DNA of 64,000 nt, from positions 378,718,392 through 378,782,391 of the forward strand of contig NC_081415.1 in NCBI RefSeq assembly GCF_030272615.1, in the 5' to 3' direction. How positions within the stretch are numbered: the stretch's first letter is position 1; every line of letters starts with the position of its first letter. Below, in pieces: positions 35,133 to 45,987 of this stretch. Position numbers and translations under genes: made by a program. The DNA is from Cryptomeria japonica (lineage: Eukaryota > Streptophyta > Pinopsida > Cupressales > Cupressaceae). Below the pieces are notes generated by a model that worked only from the letters and a program-made list of their open reading frames with translations, searched no databases and was not told the DNA's origin.

Positions 35133-37669
35133 TGTATGTAGAACACAAGATGCCACTGAGAAGGGGGGGTGAATAAGTGGTTGTCACAAACCTTAACCTT
35201 TAAATCCTAAAAGTGTGTATCGGTTAGCAGTTCAAACACAAAGTAAATATATCGATGAGATAAGGGAAGACGTCAAGATGTAAGCACACACAAATAGACA
35301 TCACATAACACCAGATGTATGAGGAAAACCCAATGTGGGAAAAACCTTAGTGAGAAATGTTGTTGGAGTCTACTGCTCCAATTCAGCCTCACAATAAACA
35401 CTGTATTACAAAGTTTAGGGCACCAACCCTTGATTTTAGGGTACCAACCCAAGGAGAACCAACCCCTGCACCGAGCTCCAACTTAGTGATTACAATGAAA
35501 TATATCAATATGATAGTAATAACCTTGTTACAAATTAGCTTTGTAACTCTCACACATATCTTTGTCTGATGCTCTATGTTCTTTGCATCAGCTCTATCGG
35601 ATCTCCCTTCGCTCTCCCTTTGACTTACCAGTGGAATCCTCACTCTGCCAATTTTATCTTTTCACTACTTCTCTGCTTCATTCCTACCAGTTCAGACACT
35701 ATCAGTTAGGGGAACTAATAGACTTCTACAACTGCTTCACCGATTACCTAAACCCTTACCAGTTGAATGTCTTTCTATCACTCTGCCTTTTCTCTACTCC
35801 CACCTTCTCAAATTTTCTCTGGCACTCACTCTTCACTACTTTATTCACTGCTACCCTCTTACTGGTTGGACACAACCAATTGAATGATCTGTTAGTTTCT
35901 ATGACAAATCACTAGTCACTTTAACCTCACTGGTTAAAACCTCTTATCGGTTCTCTCAAGTACTCAGTCACTCCAATGATCTTCATTGAATTCTCTGGTT
36001 GATTAACTCTTTGCTACACACTCACACTTTTTTCTTCAATATCTGGTACCACAACATCTGACAGCATCAATCAGCTAAGGTTTTTAGTCTACATATTTAA
36101 ACATGGGCTTTCCCACCAAAAAAAATTTCAATCTTCACACATCTAGGGTTTCTTCATCGACCATGAGGCATACTAAATCTAATCAGATCTTGTTACTCGA
36201 ATTGACCGCTTGCAATAGATCACTCAATGCACCATTTTTCTTCCTTCCAGTACACATTTGCTATACTTAGCAACCTGGAAACTAATCACCGACCATGCAT
36301 CTATCAATCACAATAAATGAACTCACTATTTTCTACTCCAAATCTGATCTACACCAGGACATCCTGCATTGATTGTTGCAACATAAATGTCAATCTTCTA
36401 ATCTACCTCGAGCCACATCCTTCTTCTCTCGACCCATGATTTTTGCAGTCGACATTTAATGTCGAACCAATCACCAACTAACTCACCGACAATGCATGGT
36501 CCATTTGTAACTTCACGTTTGACACCTAGAGTCCATGTGTCTTCTTTGTCAGCATCCACCTCAACTCAATCCATTGTGTTTGTTTAGGCTTCGTCACTAA
36601 CCACAGCACACAATCGGGATATACACTAATTGGTTCATCTTACCTTGTCGGTTATACACTAACCGATCAACCTTCATGCCATTCTTTTCTCTGTTTTGTC
36701 GGTTGGATTGCATCAGTCTGGTCACCAACCTCAAACACTTGTCACATATCCATCTGATGAGAGCTCTTCACTTTTCCTCTTTGCTCGCTTACCGATTGTC
36801 CTACTTATCAGTTGATAATGCATCTTCCTATATATTGATAATAACCTTGATGACACCATGTCGTGAAACTTCAACTATCATGCATCAATCTGCATTTGCA
36901 TTCTAGTTGACATCAGTATCTTAGAGTGAGCCCATGTCTGCAAATGCCAAACCTTCCTTCTCCTTCATTTGGCTAGACCTCATCTCAACCAGTTTGCCAA
37001 AGTGGCAAACTCATCACTCTTTACTCTTCCTTCTCTGTCCTGGTAGCTCATCATGCCTTCACTTTCTGATCTAGTGTTCATCTCTAATTTTATACACTAA
37101 AGGCTCCCACATATTCCACTTTGATCATCCGGTATGTGTCTTCAACCACCTGCCTTTAACTTCTCTAATTGTCTTATCTCAGAGGGTTATAATGCATTCT
37201 ATGCATGTTAGGAGATAATCTAAGTATTACCACTTACCAGTAGAAGTGGATCTTTGTCACTTGCTGACCATCATTTGATAGGAACCATTTGCTAATACAT
37301 TGCTTTCTTTTCTTCTAGTATAGCACTGATATGACTTAGCTAACATTGAGAAGATACATATTCAATTAGGCACATACCTCGGTAGACATCCGCTTTGTCT
37401 ACTTTACTAACTTGCAATAGCACAAACTCTATCAGTCAAATCTTCATCCTGTGATGACATCTTCATCTAGTGGGAGTCCTATTGTATGACATCTTTCATA
37501 TCGATTGTACTCAACATTCTTCATAAGTTCAACCTTGCTTGCTTACCGGTTGGCAATAACACACTAGCAACACATCACTCACCGGTTGTCATTCCATATC
37601 GGCCTCCAATACTTACTCACTGGTTAACATCCCATACCAATTGACATCCATGACAACACAATGCCAACA
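35133..37669 (-). repeat. 3' LTR of a Sirevirus-like Copia element (Copia-F)
   Basis: The right end ATGCCAACA (37669) abuts a polypurine tract, which fixes it as the start of a 3' LTR on the minus strand. The left end is placed by analogy with Copia-A, where GAGAACGAGGGGTGAATC lies about 24 bases inside the LTR; here GAGAAGGGGGGGTGAATA starts at 35158. About 2.5 kb, long for Copia but within the Sirevirus range. Open stretches inside (35389-35915, 36676-36906) are biased and not genes. Confidence 0.65.
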
Positions 37670-38065
37670 ATCTCCCCCTTTGGCATTGATACCAACACAT
37701 GTAGTATCTGGTATACTACTGGTTTTCTCTCCCCCTTTGACAATAATGGCAAAGGGTACTGACAAAAATTTCTACCGGTTTCTTCTCCCCCTTTGACCAT
37801 TATACACTGCATCCTCTTATCAAGCAACACTTGAGATAGAGGGCTTAGACACCATATGACACCAATTGTATATACCATTCTAATACCAATTGTTGAAAAG
37901 TGTGTCAGGGAATTTCACTTACCTATCAGTCAGACTGCATCTTCTCCCCTTTGATATGCAGAAAGTTATTCTAACACCATTTTGTTGATACCAATTGTTG
38001 ATGTTGACATCGATACCAATTTGATATCACATGAATATTCTCCACCTGTGTAGGTAACTCTCCCT
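37670..38065 (-). other. array of polypurine-tract motifs of Copia-F
   Basis: The main tract (minus: CCAAAGGGGGAGAT, 37670-37683) adjoins the LTR. Copies of CTCCCCCTTTG (plus) recur near 37727 and 37787, with weaker forms near 37943 and 38050. Several share the neighbour TTTGACNATTAT. Such arrays are known in Sireviruses. Confidence 0.75.
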
Positions 38066-39420
38066 CTTTGTTCACAACCGGTTGAGTGAGGACTTTTCTC
38101 TTCCTTTGTGGGTTGTTCTCTCGGTAGAGAAGGCTATTGTTCCTTTCAACCAATGGCTGATTCTATAGCATAGACACTTGATCTCCCACTATGTCCAACA
38201 TGTCTAATACCAATCACAAGATATAGCTGTGAACTCCCCCTAAACCACAGATCTCATATCATCTTTAATAGTCTAATCTTGAACCGGAGCTCTAATCTGC
38301 ACCATGTACCGATAGAAATGTGCATATGTGATCTACTTATGTTATTTTACCTCCATGATATCCATCACAACCTATGACATGATCTTTCATGAGCACAATG
38401 CCGAACCACATCACAATCATTTCAACTTTCAAACCAGTTAAATCAAAATGATGGATGCATACACGATCGACTACCAGACCAACACTTTGTCAATTAGGGC
38501 TTCTCCAATATCACCTGAGGCATAATTTCATAACACCATGCCATGGGAGTCACTACAATGATCTCGAAACACAATGCTCATTGGTTTATCATATCGGTCC
38601 AATTCTTTACCAGAATACTTTGTCCATCAACCTCTGTCTTCTTATGTCAAGTAGCTCCAATCCCAATTGCAATTTGAACCATCCATTGACACATACAATA
38701 GTAATCCATGTAGATGTGTAGCCAAGGAAGAAACTACACATACTGTCATCTCATCCTCTTCCTTGTACCGGTAGGAGCCTGTCCTTACAAAATTTGGGGG
38801 TGAATGATATGATCAATATCCCAAGGGATACCTCTTTAGCCTGCTATATAAATTAATAAGTTAGCTGCCCGGTGACATGTAACTAAACTGATGATTTTCC
38901 CTTAGCCACACTTGTCTGAGATGCATAAAAATCCTTTCAAGGATTGGGAATGGGTTCTTAAATGAGCCATCACCGCATGGGTAGACACTAGGTTCTGCTG
39001 AAGTTCCCCTACAACAAACCAAATTGTTTCTAGTTGTCAAAAACCTTCTACTTTTTGACTTAGGTGTTATGATACACGCATACCAAAGAAACCCCTCATG
39101 TACCCTTCAACTTGAGATAGTAAGTTTCTTGGGATCTTTGGGTCATTATAAATTTAAAGCTTGGTATGCCTGAGAAGCGTGTGTTGTAGAGGGGAGCTAG
39201 TGCTACCAAGCTTCTACCTATCCAACTAAATGTGGTATTCTATTGCAAGGGGATTCAAAAAGTATTGTCATTTGACAAACCTAGAAAATGCATGATTGTT
39301 AATTAATTTATCATACTTGTGGGTTTGTTGTATTTGGTGTCACGAAAGATCTTTTGTCAAAATCAGTCCAAGTCATCAAGCATATCACATTTGGCATAGT
39401 CCTATCTTGTTGTCATCCTA
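38066..39420. other. no recognisable gene
   Basis: Should contain the end of Copia-F pol if the element were whole, but I find no RNase H or RT motif. The sequence character changes near 38770-38800, a probable breakpoint. Confidence 0.5.
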
Positions 39421-39911
39421 CAATGGGTTTGCTTCTTAAAATAGAGAGAATGTTTTAGTTTTGAGCGAGATTGACATACTTAGCATAGTCACTGTCATTC
39501 TATCTCTTGTGGGTTTGCTTCGAAGACCCCCAGGTTCATTCCTTACTATGGTAGGTTTTCTCTGTCTTTGTCTAATCTATTTTTAGTCTAGTCTAGCAAG
39601 TTCATGTTATATCTTTGTCTAGTGGCCTTGTTGTCTAGTGTGATGGTTTTGCACCCAACTCTGATTGGTTCACTGTTCTTTTCACCAATATTTTTAGTCT
39701 TTGATCCTTTAGTAGGTTTGCACTCAATTCTAGCAAGTTCTTCCTTTACTTCAGCAGGTTCACCTCCAACTCCAGTGGGTTTGCTCCTTATTGTCTTGTT
39801 TTGATTAAGTAAGAGCAGGTATTTGAAAGGTACCCGAACCTTATACAAGCCAGGAAAATAGAAATGCCAAAAAAAGTGCCTGATCACTTCAAAAAGACAA
39901 AATGAACCCAC
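39420..39911 (-). other. degenerate short repeats with an open minus frame
   Basis: Variants of GTGGGTTTGCTCC recur at about 39424, 39509, 39545, 39710, 39753 and 39773. On the minus strand (39911-39588) they lie in an open frame of 107 codons with repeated Lys-Pro-Thr and Glu-Pro units (KPTGVGGEPAEVKEELARIE). It lies downstream of the ORF3 gene at 40017-41620 on the same strand and may be a remnant of that element. Confidence 0.35.
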
Positions 39912-40016
39912 CGGAAGGGAATAACTTAATACATCATTACATTAAAAACTCAGAACAAACAGCAAAAGGAAAGCACAAAGACAACAAAGAGACAGAACCA
40001 AGGACAACAACTGGAA

Positions 40017-41620
40017 CTAAATACTATTCAGAATTTCCTCAGCGTGAACAACCATTTGTTTCATGTTGTTCGCTAAGGTCTTCATATCCTCCAGCTCACG
40101 ACCATTGATGTTGACCTTATTCTTTGTGTTGGCTCTGGTCCTCCTTTCATGACCCTTCTTGTTCATCTTCTCTTTATCACCGTCCTTCTCTGCATTATTC
40201 TCAAACCTGTTGATAAAGATGTTCATGTTGTCCACCGAAGATTTGAGGATTTAGAAATTTTGATCAGCAATCTGCTTGACATTGTGCTCCAGCCTGTCAA
40301 TTCTGTTGCCAAAATCTTTCATTTTGTTTTCCATTTCCTTTCTATCTCCCATCTCATTGACCTTTTTTTCCATTGCTAATATTTTTCCAACCATACATTC
40401 AATAGCTTCCACATTATGCAGAACGGCCACTAACTCTTTAACATGCTCCGCCAAGGGCTTGTCACCAACTGTAATTCTTGCAATGGCCTATGTATTAGTT
40501 TTCAAACTATTAATATCTTTCACCATAGTAGAAATGGTCTCACATAAGGCCTTAATAGTATCTGTGTCACCAATGTCACTTTGACCCCCTTTTTCCTCCT
40601 TATGCAGACTAGTGGTATTCACGGTCTCCAAATTATCCTTAACCAAGTTACCCTCCCCTTCTTTGTCCTGACTATGGATCCTCTTATTTTTTTCATCCTC
40701 CTCCTTAGATTCAACCATAACATAATTGAAATCAAAATTGCTACCCTTTTTAGTGTTCTTTTTCTGAGCCTTCTTTCCAGTGTCTTTCCCTTTCCTCTTT
40801 TTAATAGGTTTTTCCTCAAGGGATTCAGTTTCAGAATCTGACATTTCAGATTCCACAATAATCCTCCTCTTCTTGGCCCTAATCCTCCCTTTTTTTCTAG
40901 TTTCTTCTGACTCTCCCTCAGTCTCTGAATCAAAGTTGAAACCAATATCCTTACTTTCTGTAGTCTCATCTTTGGCATTTTTGCCTTAATAAGCTTTTTA
41001 ATGCACTTCCCCTTTAGCATTTTATAAACCAGGACCATAAGCCCCTGGTGGAGGGCATGATCACCTTTAGGGTCCTTCTGGATCTCCTTTATAGTATGAT
41101 CCATTGAATAGGAAAGGTAATAGGGAAGGCTAACCCTTTCTCCATGATGGAAATGGTTGAGAAGGACAAAGTGATGCCCATATGCCCTGGTAAACCTACC
41201 ATCTAAGGTAATATATTCAATAGAAGCAAATAAGACAAACCTCCATGGCCTACAAATTCTCTTTGGGGAGTGGTAGGAGTTGTCAATTTTGATCATCTTT
41301 CTTCTCTCACCATCCGTAATAGGAAACTTGTCTACTGCTTTATTTGATATCCCTCTGTCCCTATAAAATTTCATACCCTCAGTAGTCATCCCCGTGGCCT
41401 CAGCAATAACCTCTTCATCTACATTCATCATATGTGATCCAATCAGAATTTTTCCATTTTTCCAGTTCTTGATGAAATAGCTGGTGATTGTGGGGTCCTT
41501 CCCATTTAGTCTTTTCATGAAAACATTGAGACCCCCCTACTGAAGGATACCCCAGACTTCTTCGTTCTTTCTCCATTCAGAGCAGGAAGCAGGTTCAAAT
41601 CTTTTCTTGTTACCTCCCAT
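40017..41620 (-). pseudogene. stand-alone ORF3-family gene, one frameshift
   Basis: From the Met codon at 41620-41618 (MGGNKKRFEPASCSEWRKNE) a frame of about 535 codons runs to 40017. The N-terminal domain (41530-41000) contains VDEEVIAEATGMTTEGMKFY, RPWRFVLFASIEYITLDGRF and HHFVLLNHFHHGERVSLPYY, and matches the N-terminal domains of the ORF3s at 18.5-17.9 and 52.6-52.4 kb. An acidic/basic linker follows (SDSETESLEEKPIKKRKG, near 40840), then a long coiled coil (40454-40017). Lesions are one single-base shift near 40990 and three TAG stops at Gln-like sites (near 41534, 40490 and 40250). No pol genes are attached. Function unknown; probably a retrotransposon accessory protein. Confidence 0.7.
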
Positions 41621-42063
41621 TTTTCCAGTACCTTCCTTGCAATGCCTTTTCTCATTTTGATAAATTTTCCTGTGGTTTCTGTGGTTATTCTGTAATAGTG
41701 CCCATAATCCGTGCCAAATAATAATGATATGACACCTATTTAATAGCTCATTATCTTCAAGCAAGCTCTGCATTGAAAAAGGTGGAAAGGTCATTAGAAA
41801 TAATGATTAAAAGTACCATGTTGCCTTGTATAGCTTCGGTCCTGATTGAACAAGGATTTCATTTCACTTGCAATCTCCATTTCACCATAACTAGTAATGA
41901 TGTCTCCTAATTGGCAAGCTAGGTTGGCTGCCCAAACAACGCATCCCTATTGTCTTGTTACACTCTTGAATTTTGCCAAAATTAGGTTTGAGTTTGCCTT
42001 ATTCCAAAGTTGAGTTTTCCTCTATTTGAGTTGTCATTCTCATACATCTTGATTATGCGCTTG
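41621..42063. other. upstream flank of the ORF3 gene; no gene seen
   Basis: The minus frame stays loosely open to about 41794 without family similarity. No LTR, primer site or promoter could be assigned. Confidence 0.5.
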
Positions 42064-42847
42064 TGTTTTCATGATCCAGGAGCATCCCTGGTTCTTGGCA
42101 ATCTTGCATAAACCAAAACCATTTCTTTTCTGTTTGATTTCTATTTTGCAGTTTTAGTATTTCTTTTTGTATTTCCTTGCATTGGCTCGCTGAATCTTGC
42201 AGAGCTAGATTTTTCTTGAGGACATGATCATCTTCCTTATTCCTAAACCATGGAGCATTTGGATCATTTACCGACAAGTTATTGCTTCCGAATTTTGAGA
42301 CATTTTTCTTGCATGGGAACTATTTTGGACCTATTTTCTATTGGTGAATCTCCCAGACCCCTTTCGTAGCTTGTGGAGCCTCAATTCGTTGATCCTGATG
42401 TTCCTTGGCATGTGGTCGACCTTCCCTTTAATCCGCACTTTATCCTTTGGATTTTTTAGAGGAATCTCTTTGGCAAAGGCTGACCTATTGGTTTTACACA
42501 TTTGATCTTGTTCTTTGGCATTTGAACCCTTTTGGGTTGATTGGATCTCTTTGGACCATATCATTCAATGTAATTAAGCACCATAATTCAGTTAGGAAGA
42601 ATATAGAAGATAGATCTTAATAATTAGAGGTCCATAAATGACTGATTCTATAATTGAGCATGTATGTGGGAGGCCAGTGAGCCAAATCTTGTAACCCGAA
42701 TGTTACTGATTATCTGTAATCAGTTTTCATGATCTAATTCATTCAGTTATGAATTACCTCCATCATATCCTCTTGTTTTAATTGTTTTTACTCTTGCTGC
42801 CTAGTCCAAATTGATCTCTTTGAGGTCCCTTCTAACCAGTGACTTCA
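42064..42847 (+). repeat. 5' LTR of Gypsy-A
   Basis: Aligns with 49980-50544 over about 560 bases at about 88% by eye. The start is 42064 (TGTTTTCATG) or 42071 (TGATCCAGG); the end CTTCA at 42847 is set by the primer site. Its antisense strand has two open stretches (42564-42331 and 42277-42053). Confidence 0.88.
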
Positions 42848-42852
42848 CTAAG

Positions 42853-42864
42853 TAGTATCAGAGC
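42853..42864 (+). other. primer binding site of Gypsy-A, tRNA-iMet type
   Basis: TAGTATCAGAGC, differing from TGGTATCAGAGC at one base (G to A), five bases after the LTR end. Confidence 0.85.
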
Positions 42865-42960
42865 GAGCTCTCATTCTGGAGATTGTGTTGTCCTAAAAAT
42901 TTTGTTGTGGGGTGGCGGATTGTGGATCCGACTGGCAATTGCAAAGGACTAGTGTGAAGA

Positions 42961-44030
42961 TGGAACAAAGAGGAAATAGGAATGGTGGAGCACATGGGAA
43001 TGCATACCCTATTGTGATGGAAATGTTGAGAGGAATTGCAGTTCAGTTGGAAGCCAATGAGATAGCCTAGAGAAGAGGCTGACCTATTGAAGATGTGAGC
43101 AAAGACGAAGAAGAAGAAGCACTAGCTGAATAAGTAGCAAATCCACCAGCAATCGATCTAGATGAAGAGACATTCTTGAGGGTTTTGAGTAGGGTGAACA
43201 ATAAACCACATTTTACCCCATCAGAGTATGATGGAAAGTTGGATTCAGATGAATTAATAGATTGGATTTTAGAGATGGAGAAGTATTTTGATTTTGAGAA
43301 CACTGGAGGAGAAATGAAGGTGAGATATGCATCTACCTGATTGAAAGGTCATGCATCTCTTTGGTGGGAGCATTTGCAAGTTAATAGATAGAAAAGAGGT
43401 AAAGATAAGATCAAATCATGAGAATGGATGGTTGCTAAGTTAAAATTGAAGTTTATGCCAACTGATTATCAAGTAAATCTATTCTGGAAGTTACAGAAGT
43501 TGAAGCAGAAGGAATCTAGTGTGAAGGAGTATACCGAAGCATTTTGCAAATTGAATATCAGATCTGGACATGTTGATGATAAGGTTGAACAAGTTGCAAG
43601 ATATTTGAATGGACTGCGGATGCCTATACAAGATGAACTCAATTTGATCAAGTTATAGAGTATTGAAGAAGCTTACCAGTATGCCTTGAAAGTAGAAGAT
43701 AAGTTGAACAAGAGACTTGAGCAGAGATAGAGATGTAGAGGTGGAATATTTTTTGGAGGAATATTTCAAGGAGGAAGAGGATATCCTAGAGGAAGAGGAA
43801 CCTATATAGATCAGAAAAGGACAAGGAAATAAACAAAGATGATAGTTCATACCGGAAGGATGACATAAATTTTTACTGGAGAAGAGAATCTGATGTTACT
43901 GGAAGGAGGGTTTTGAAAAGATGACATAAGGCAAGATAAGAGAGTGTTTAGAGGTACTTTCTATAAGTGTGGAGGATAAGGACATCATGCTTTTAAAAGT
44001 AAGAAGACAGAGAATGCTAGGAAAACAACA
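42961..44030 (+). pseudogene. gag: Gypsy-A gag
   Basis: Starts with ATG at 42960-42962 (MEQRGNRNGG). The capsid core is at 43220-43660 (SEYDGKLDSDELIDWILEME, ESSVKEYTEAFCKLNIRSGH, VEQVARYLNGLRMPIQDELN). Gly/Arg-rich nucleocapsid follows (43720-43850), then a zinc knuckle near 43970-44010 in which one residue is a stop and the last Cys is Ser. At least six stops interrupt it. Most are TAG in places where the related Gypsy-B gag or the family has Gln. Confidence 0.9.
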
Positions 44031-44840
44031 TTGGTAGAAGAAAGCCCCACCGAATTAGCTAACAAATTGGAAGATGGAGAACTTTTAATGTTGAGAAATT
44101 TGTGTCATACCGGAGAAGATGAAGATCCCTTGAAGAGGTGGAATTTGTTTAAGACCAGATGTAAAGTATCTGGTAAGTACTGTAAAGTAGTTATTGATAG
44201 TGGTAGTTTGGATAATCTTGTTTTAGAAGAAATGGTGAATAAATTGAAGTTGGAAAGATTGAAACACTCTAAGCTTTATCAAATAGCATGGATTAAGGAT
44301 GAACATAAGACGTTAGTAAGTGAGCAATGCTTGGTAAAATTGAAAATTGGGAATTATCATGATGAAGTTTTGTTTGATAAGCATATGGATATTTGTCACC
44401 TTTTGTTGGGTAGACCTTGGCAGTTTGATAGATAGGTAATACATGATGGAAGAAAGAAAATATACACTAGTGTAGCAAACATGATGAAACAAACCTTGTT
44501 ACCCTTGGAGGAGCCTTTAAAGAGTGAAGTATGTACGAATGCTAGAATCTGTTTGGTGGATGGAATGAGACATGAAAATGTGTGTTTTTCTTTAGTACCT
44601 AAAAAGGTTGAGAACCTAGAACATGAAGAAGAACAACCGAAGGAGATAAAAGAGTTGTTGACGGAGTATGAAGACATCATTTCAGATAATGTACCTGATG
44701 GATTATCACCTGTAAGGAGTATCAGTCATTGCATGGCCCTGATTCCTAGAGCTATTTTTCCCAACAAAGTTGCACACCAGATGACACCGACAGAAAATGA
44801 GGAGTTGAATACACAAGTGTAGGAGTTGTTGAAGAAAGGT
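44031..44840 (+). pseudogene. pol: Gypsy-A aspartic protease and linker
   Basis: The active-site block is KVVIDSGSLDNLVLEEMV (44185-44240) with the catalytic Asp-Ser-Gly intact. The domain ends CHLLLGRPWQFDR (44395-44434), followed by TAG for the expected Gln. The linker to RT (44481-44822) matches the corresponding part of Gypsy-B and is closed by another TAG at 44820-44822. Confidence 0.9.
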
Positions 44841-45586
44841 TTGAACAAAGAAAGTTTGAGTCCCTATGTAGTACCAACAGTGTTAGCACCTAAGAAGAAT
44901 GGAGGATGTGTACCAATTCTAGAGCAATAAACAAGATCAAAGTAAAGTACCAGTTTCCTCTACCGAATATGGATGACATAATGGATTGTTTGAGTGGAAC
45001 CAAATACTACACAAAGATAGACCTGAAGAGTGGATATCATCATATCAAAATCAAAGAAGGAGATGAGTGGAAGATATAATTCAAGACAAATGAAGGGTTG
45101 TATGAATGGTTGGTAATGCCTTTTGGATTGACTAATGCATCAAGTACTTTCATGAGGTTGATGAATGAGGTATTGAATAAATTCTTGGGTAAGTTTGTTA
45201 TTTTATATTTGGATGATATTCTGATTTTTAGTAAGACAAAAGAGGAGTATTTGTTGCATTTAAGACAAGTTTTGCAGAGGGAAGAGAAGTTGCTTATAAA
45301 TCTAAAGAAGTGCAGTTTCATTAAAGAAGAATTAGTATTTTTGGGATTTGTGATATCTCTAGATGGATTGAAGATGGATCCTAAGAAGGTAAGAGAAATT
45401 GTTGAATGGCCTACACTGAGAAGTATTAGAGAGGTAAGATTATTTCATGGATTGGCTAGTTTCTACCGGAAGTTTAACAGAAATTTCAGTTCAATTTGTA
45501 GTCCTATGACTAAGACAATGAGGGGAGATATGAAAGAATTCAAGTGGACAACCAGAGAAAATAAAAGTTTTGAATTGCTAAAGTAG
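44841..45586 (+). pseudogene. pol: Gypsy-A reverse transcriptase
   Basis: Finger block [13 protein letters not shown] (44865-44905), a frameshift of a few bases, then [19 protein letters not shown] (45015-45075), a TAA at 45077-45079, and a clean 162-codon stretch from LVMPFGLTNASSTFMRLMNE to FELLK. The catalytic box YLDD is intact at 45206-45217. The thumb block RLFHGLASFYRKFNRNFSSI is also intact. The stretch ends at TAG 45584-45586, a Gln position. Confidence 0.93.
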
Positions 45587-45987
45587 AAGGTCACTGAATT
45601 GCTTGTATTATCTTTACCAGATTTCAAGAAAGGATTTCAAGTAGACTGTGATGCAAGTGGGAATGAAATTGGAGTAGTATTGAGTCAAGAAGGGAGAGAA
45701 GTAGCTTATTTTAGTGAGAAGTTGAGTGATTCCAGGAGGAGATATTCAGTGTATGATCAGGAATTTTATGCCATAGTTCAAGACTTGAAGAAATGGATAC
45801 ATTACCTATTGCCTAAGGAGTTTGTGTTGTATACTGATCATCAAGCCTTGCAGTATTTGAATAGTCAGAGTAAGTTGAATCAGAGACATATGAGATGGGT
45901 AGAATTTTTGCAGAGTTACACCTTTGTGTTGAAGCATAGGAGTGGGAAGTCAAACAAAGTTGTGGATGCATTGAGTAGAAGGAGGAA
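45587..45987 (+). pseudogene. pol: Gypsy-A RNase H
   Basis: An open stretch with all family blocks: [18 protein letters not shown] (first Asp), [20 protein letters not shown] (Glu), [14 protein letters not shown] (Asp), and [15 protein letters not shown] at the end. Catalytic residues appear intact. The frame runs into the inserted LTR at 45988, and the pol polyprotein resumes at 48478. Confidence 0.93.
45983..45987. repeat. target-site duplication AGGAA (left copy)
   Basis: AGGAA precedes TGATGCAGG at 45988 and recurs at 48473-48477 after CCCTATCA. Removing the insert and one copy restores an uninterrupted RNase H to integrase reading frame. Confidence 0.92.

Noticed and set aside
35389-35915. 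Open frames inside the 2.5-kb Copia-F LTR
   Set aside because: Lie wholly inside an LTR, biased composition, no domain similarity.
40149-40989. Plus-strand frames (76-102 codons) with membrane-like translations
   Set aside because: They are antisense to a Lys/Glu-rich coiled coil, which always reads as Leu/Phe/Ser-rich on the other strand.
40619-41518. 299-codon frame taken as a complete protein
   Set aside because: Downstream of about 40990 it is the wrong frame (Arg/Leu-rich); the true continuation is the frame at 40856-40488 after a one-base shift.
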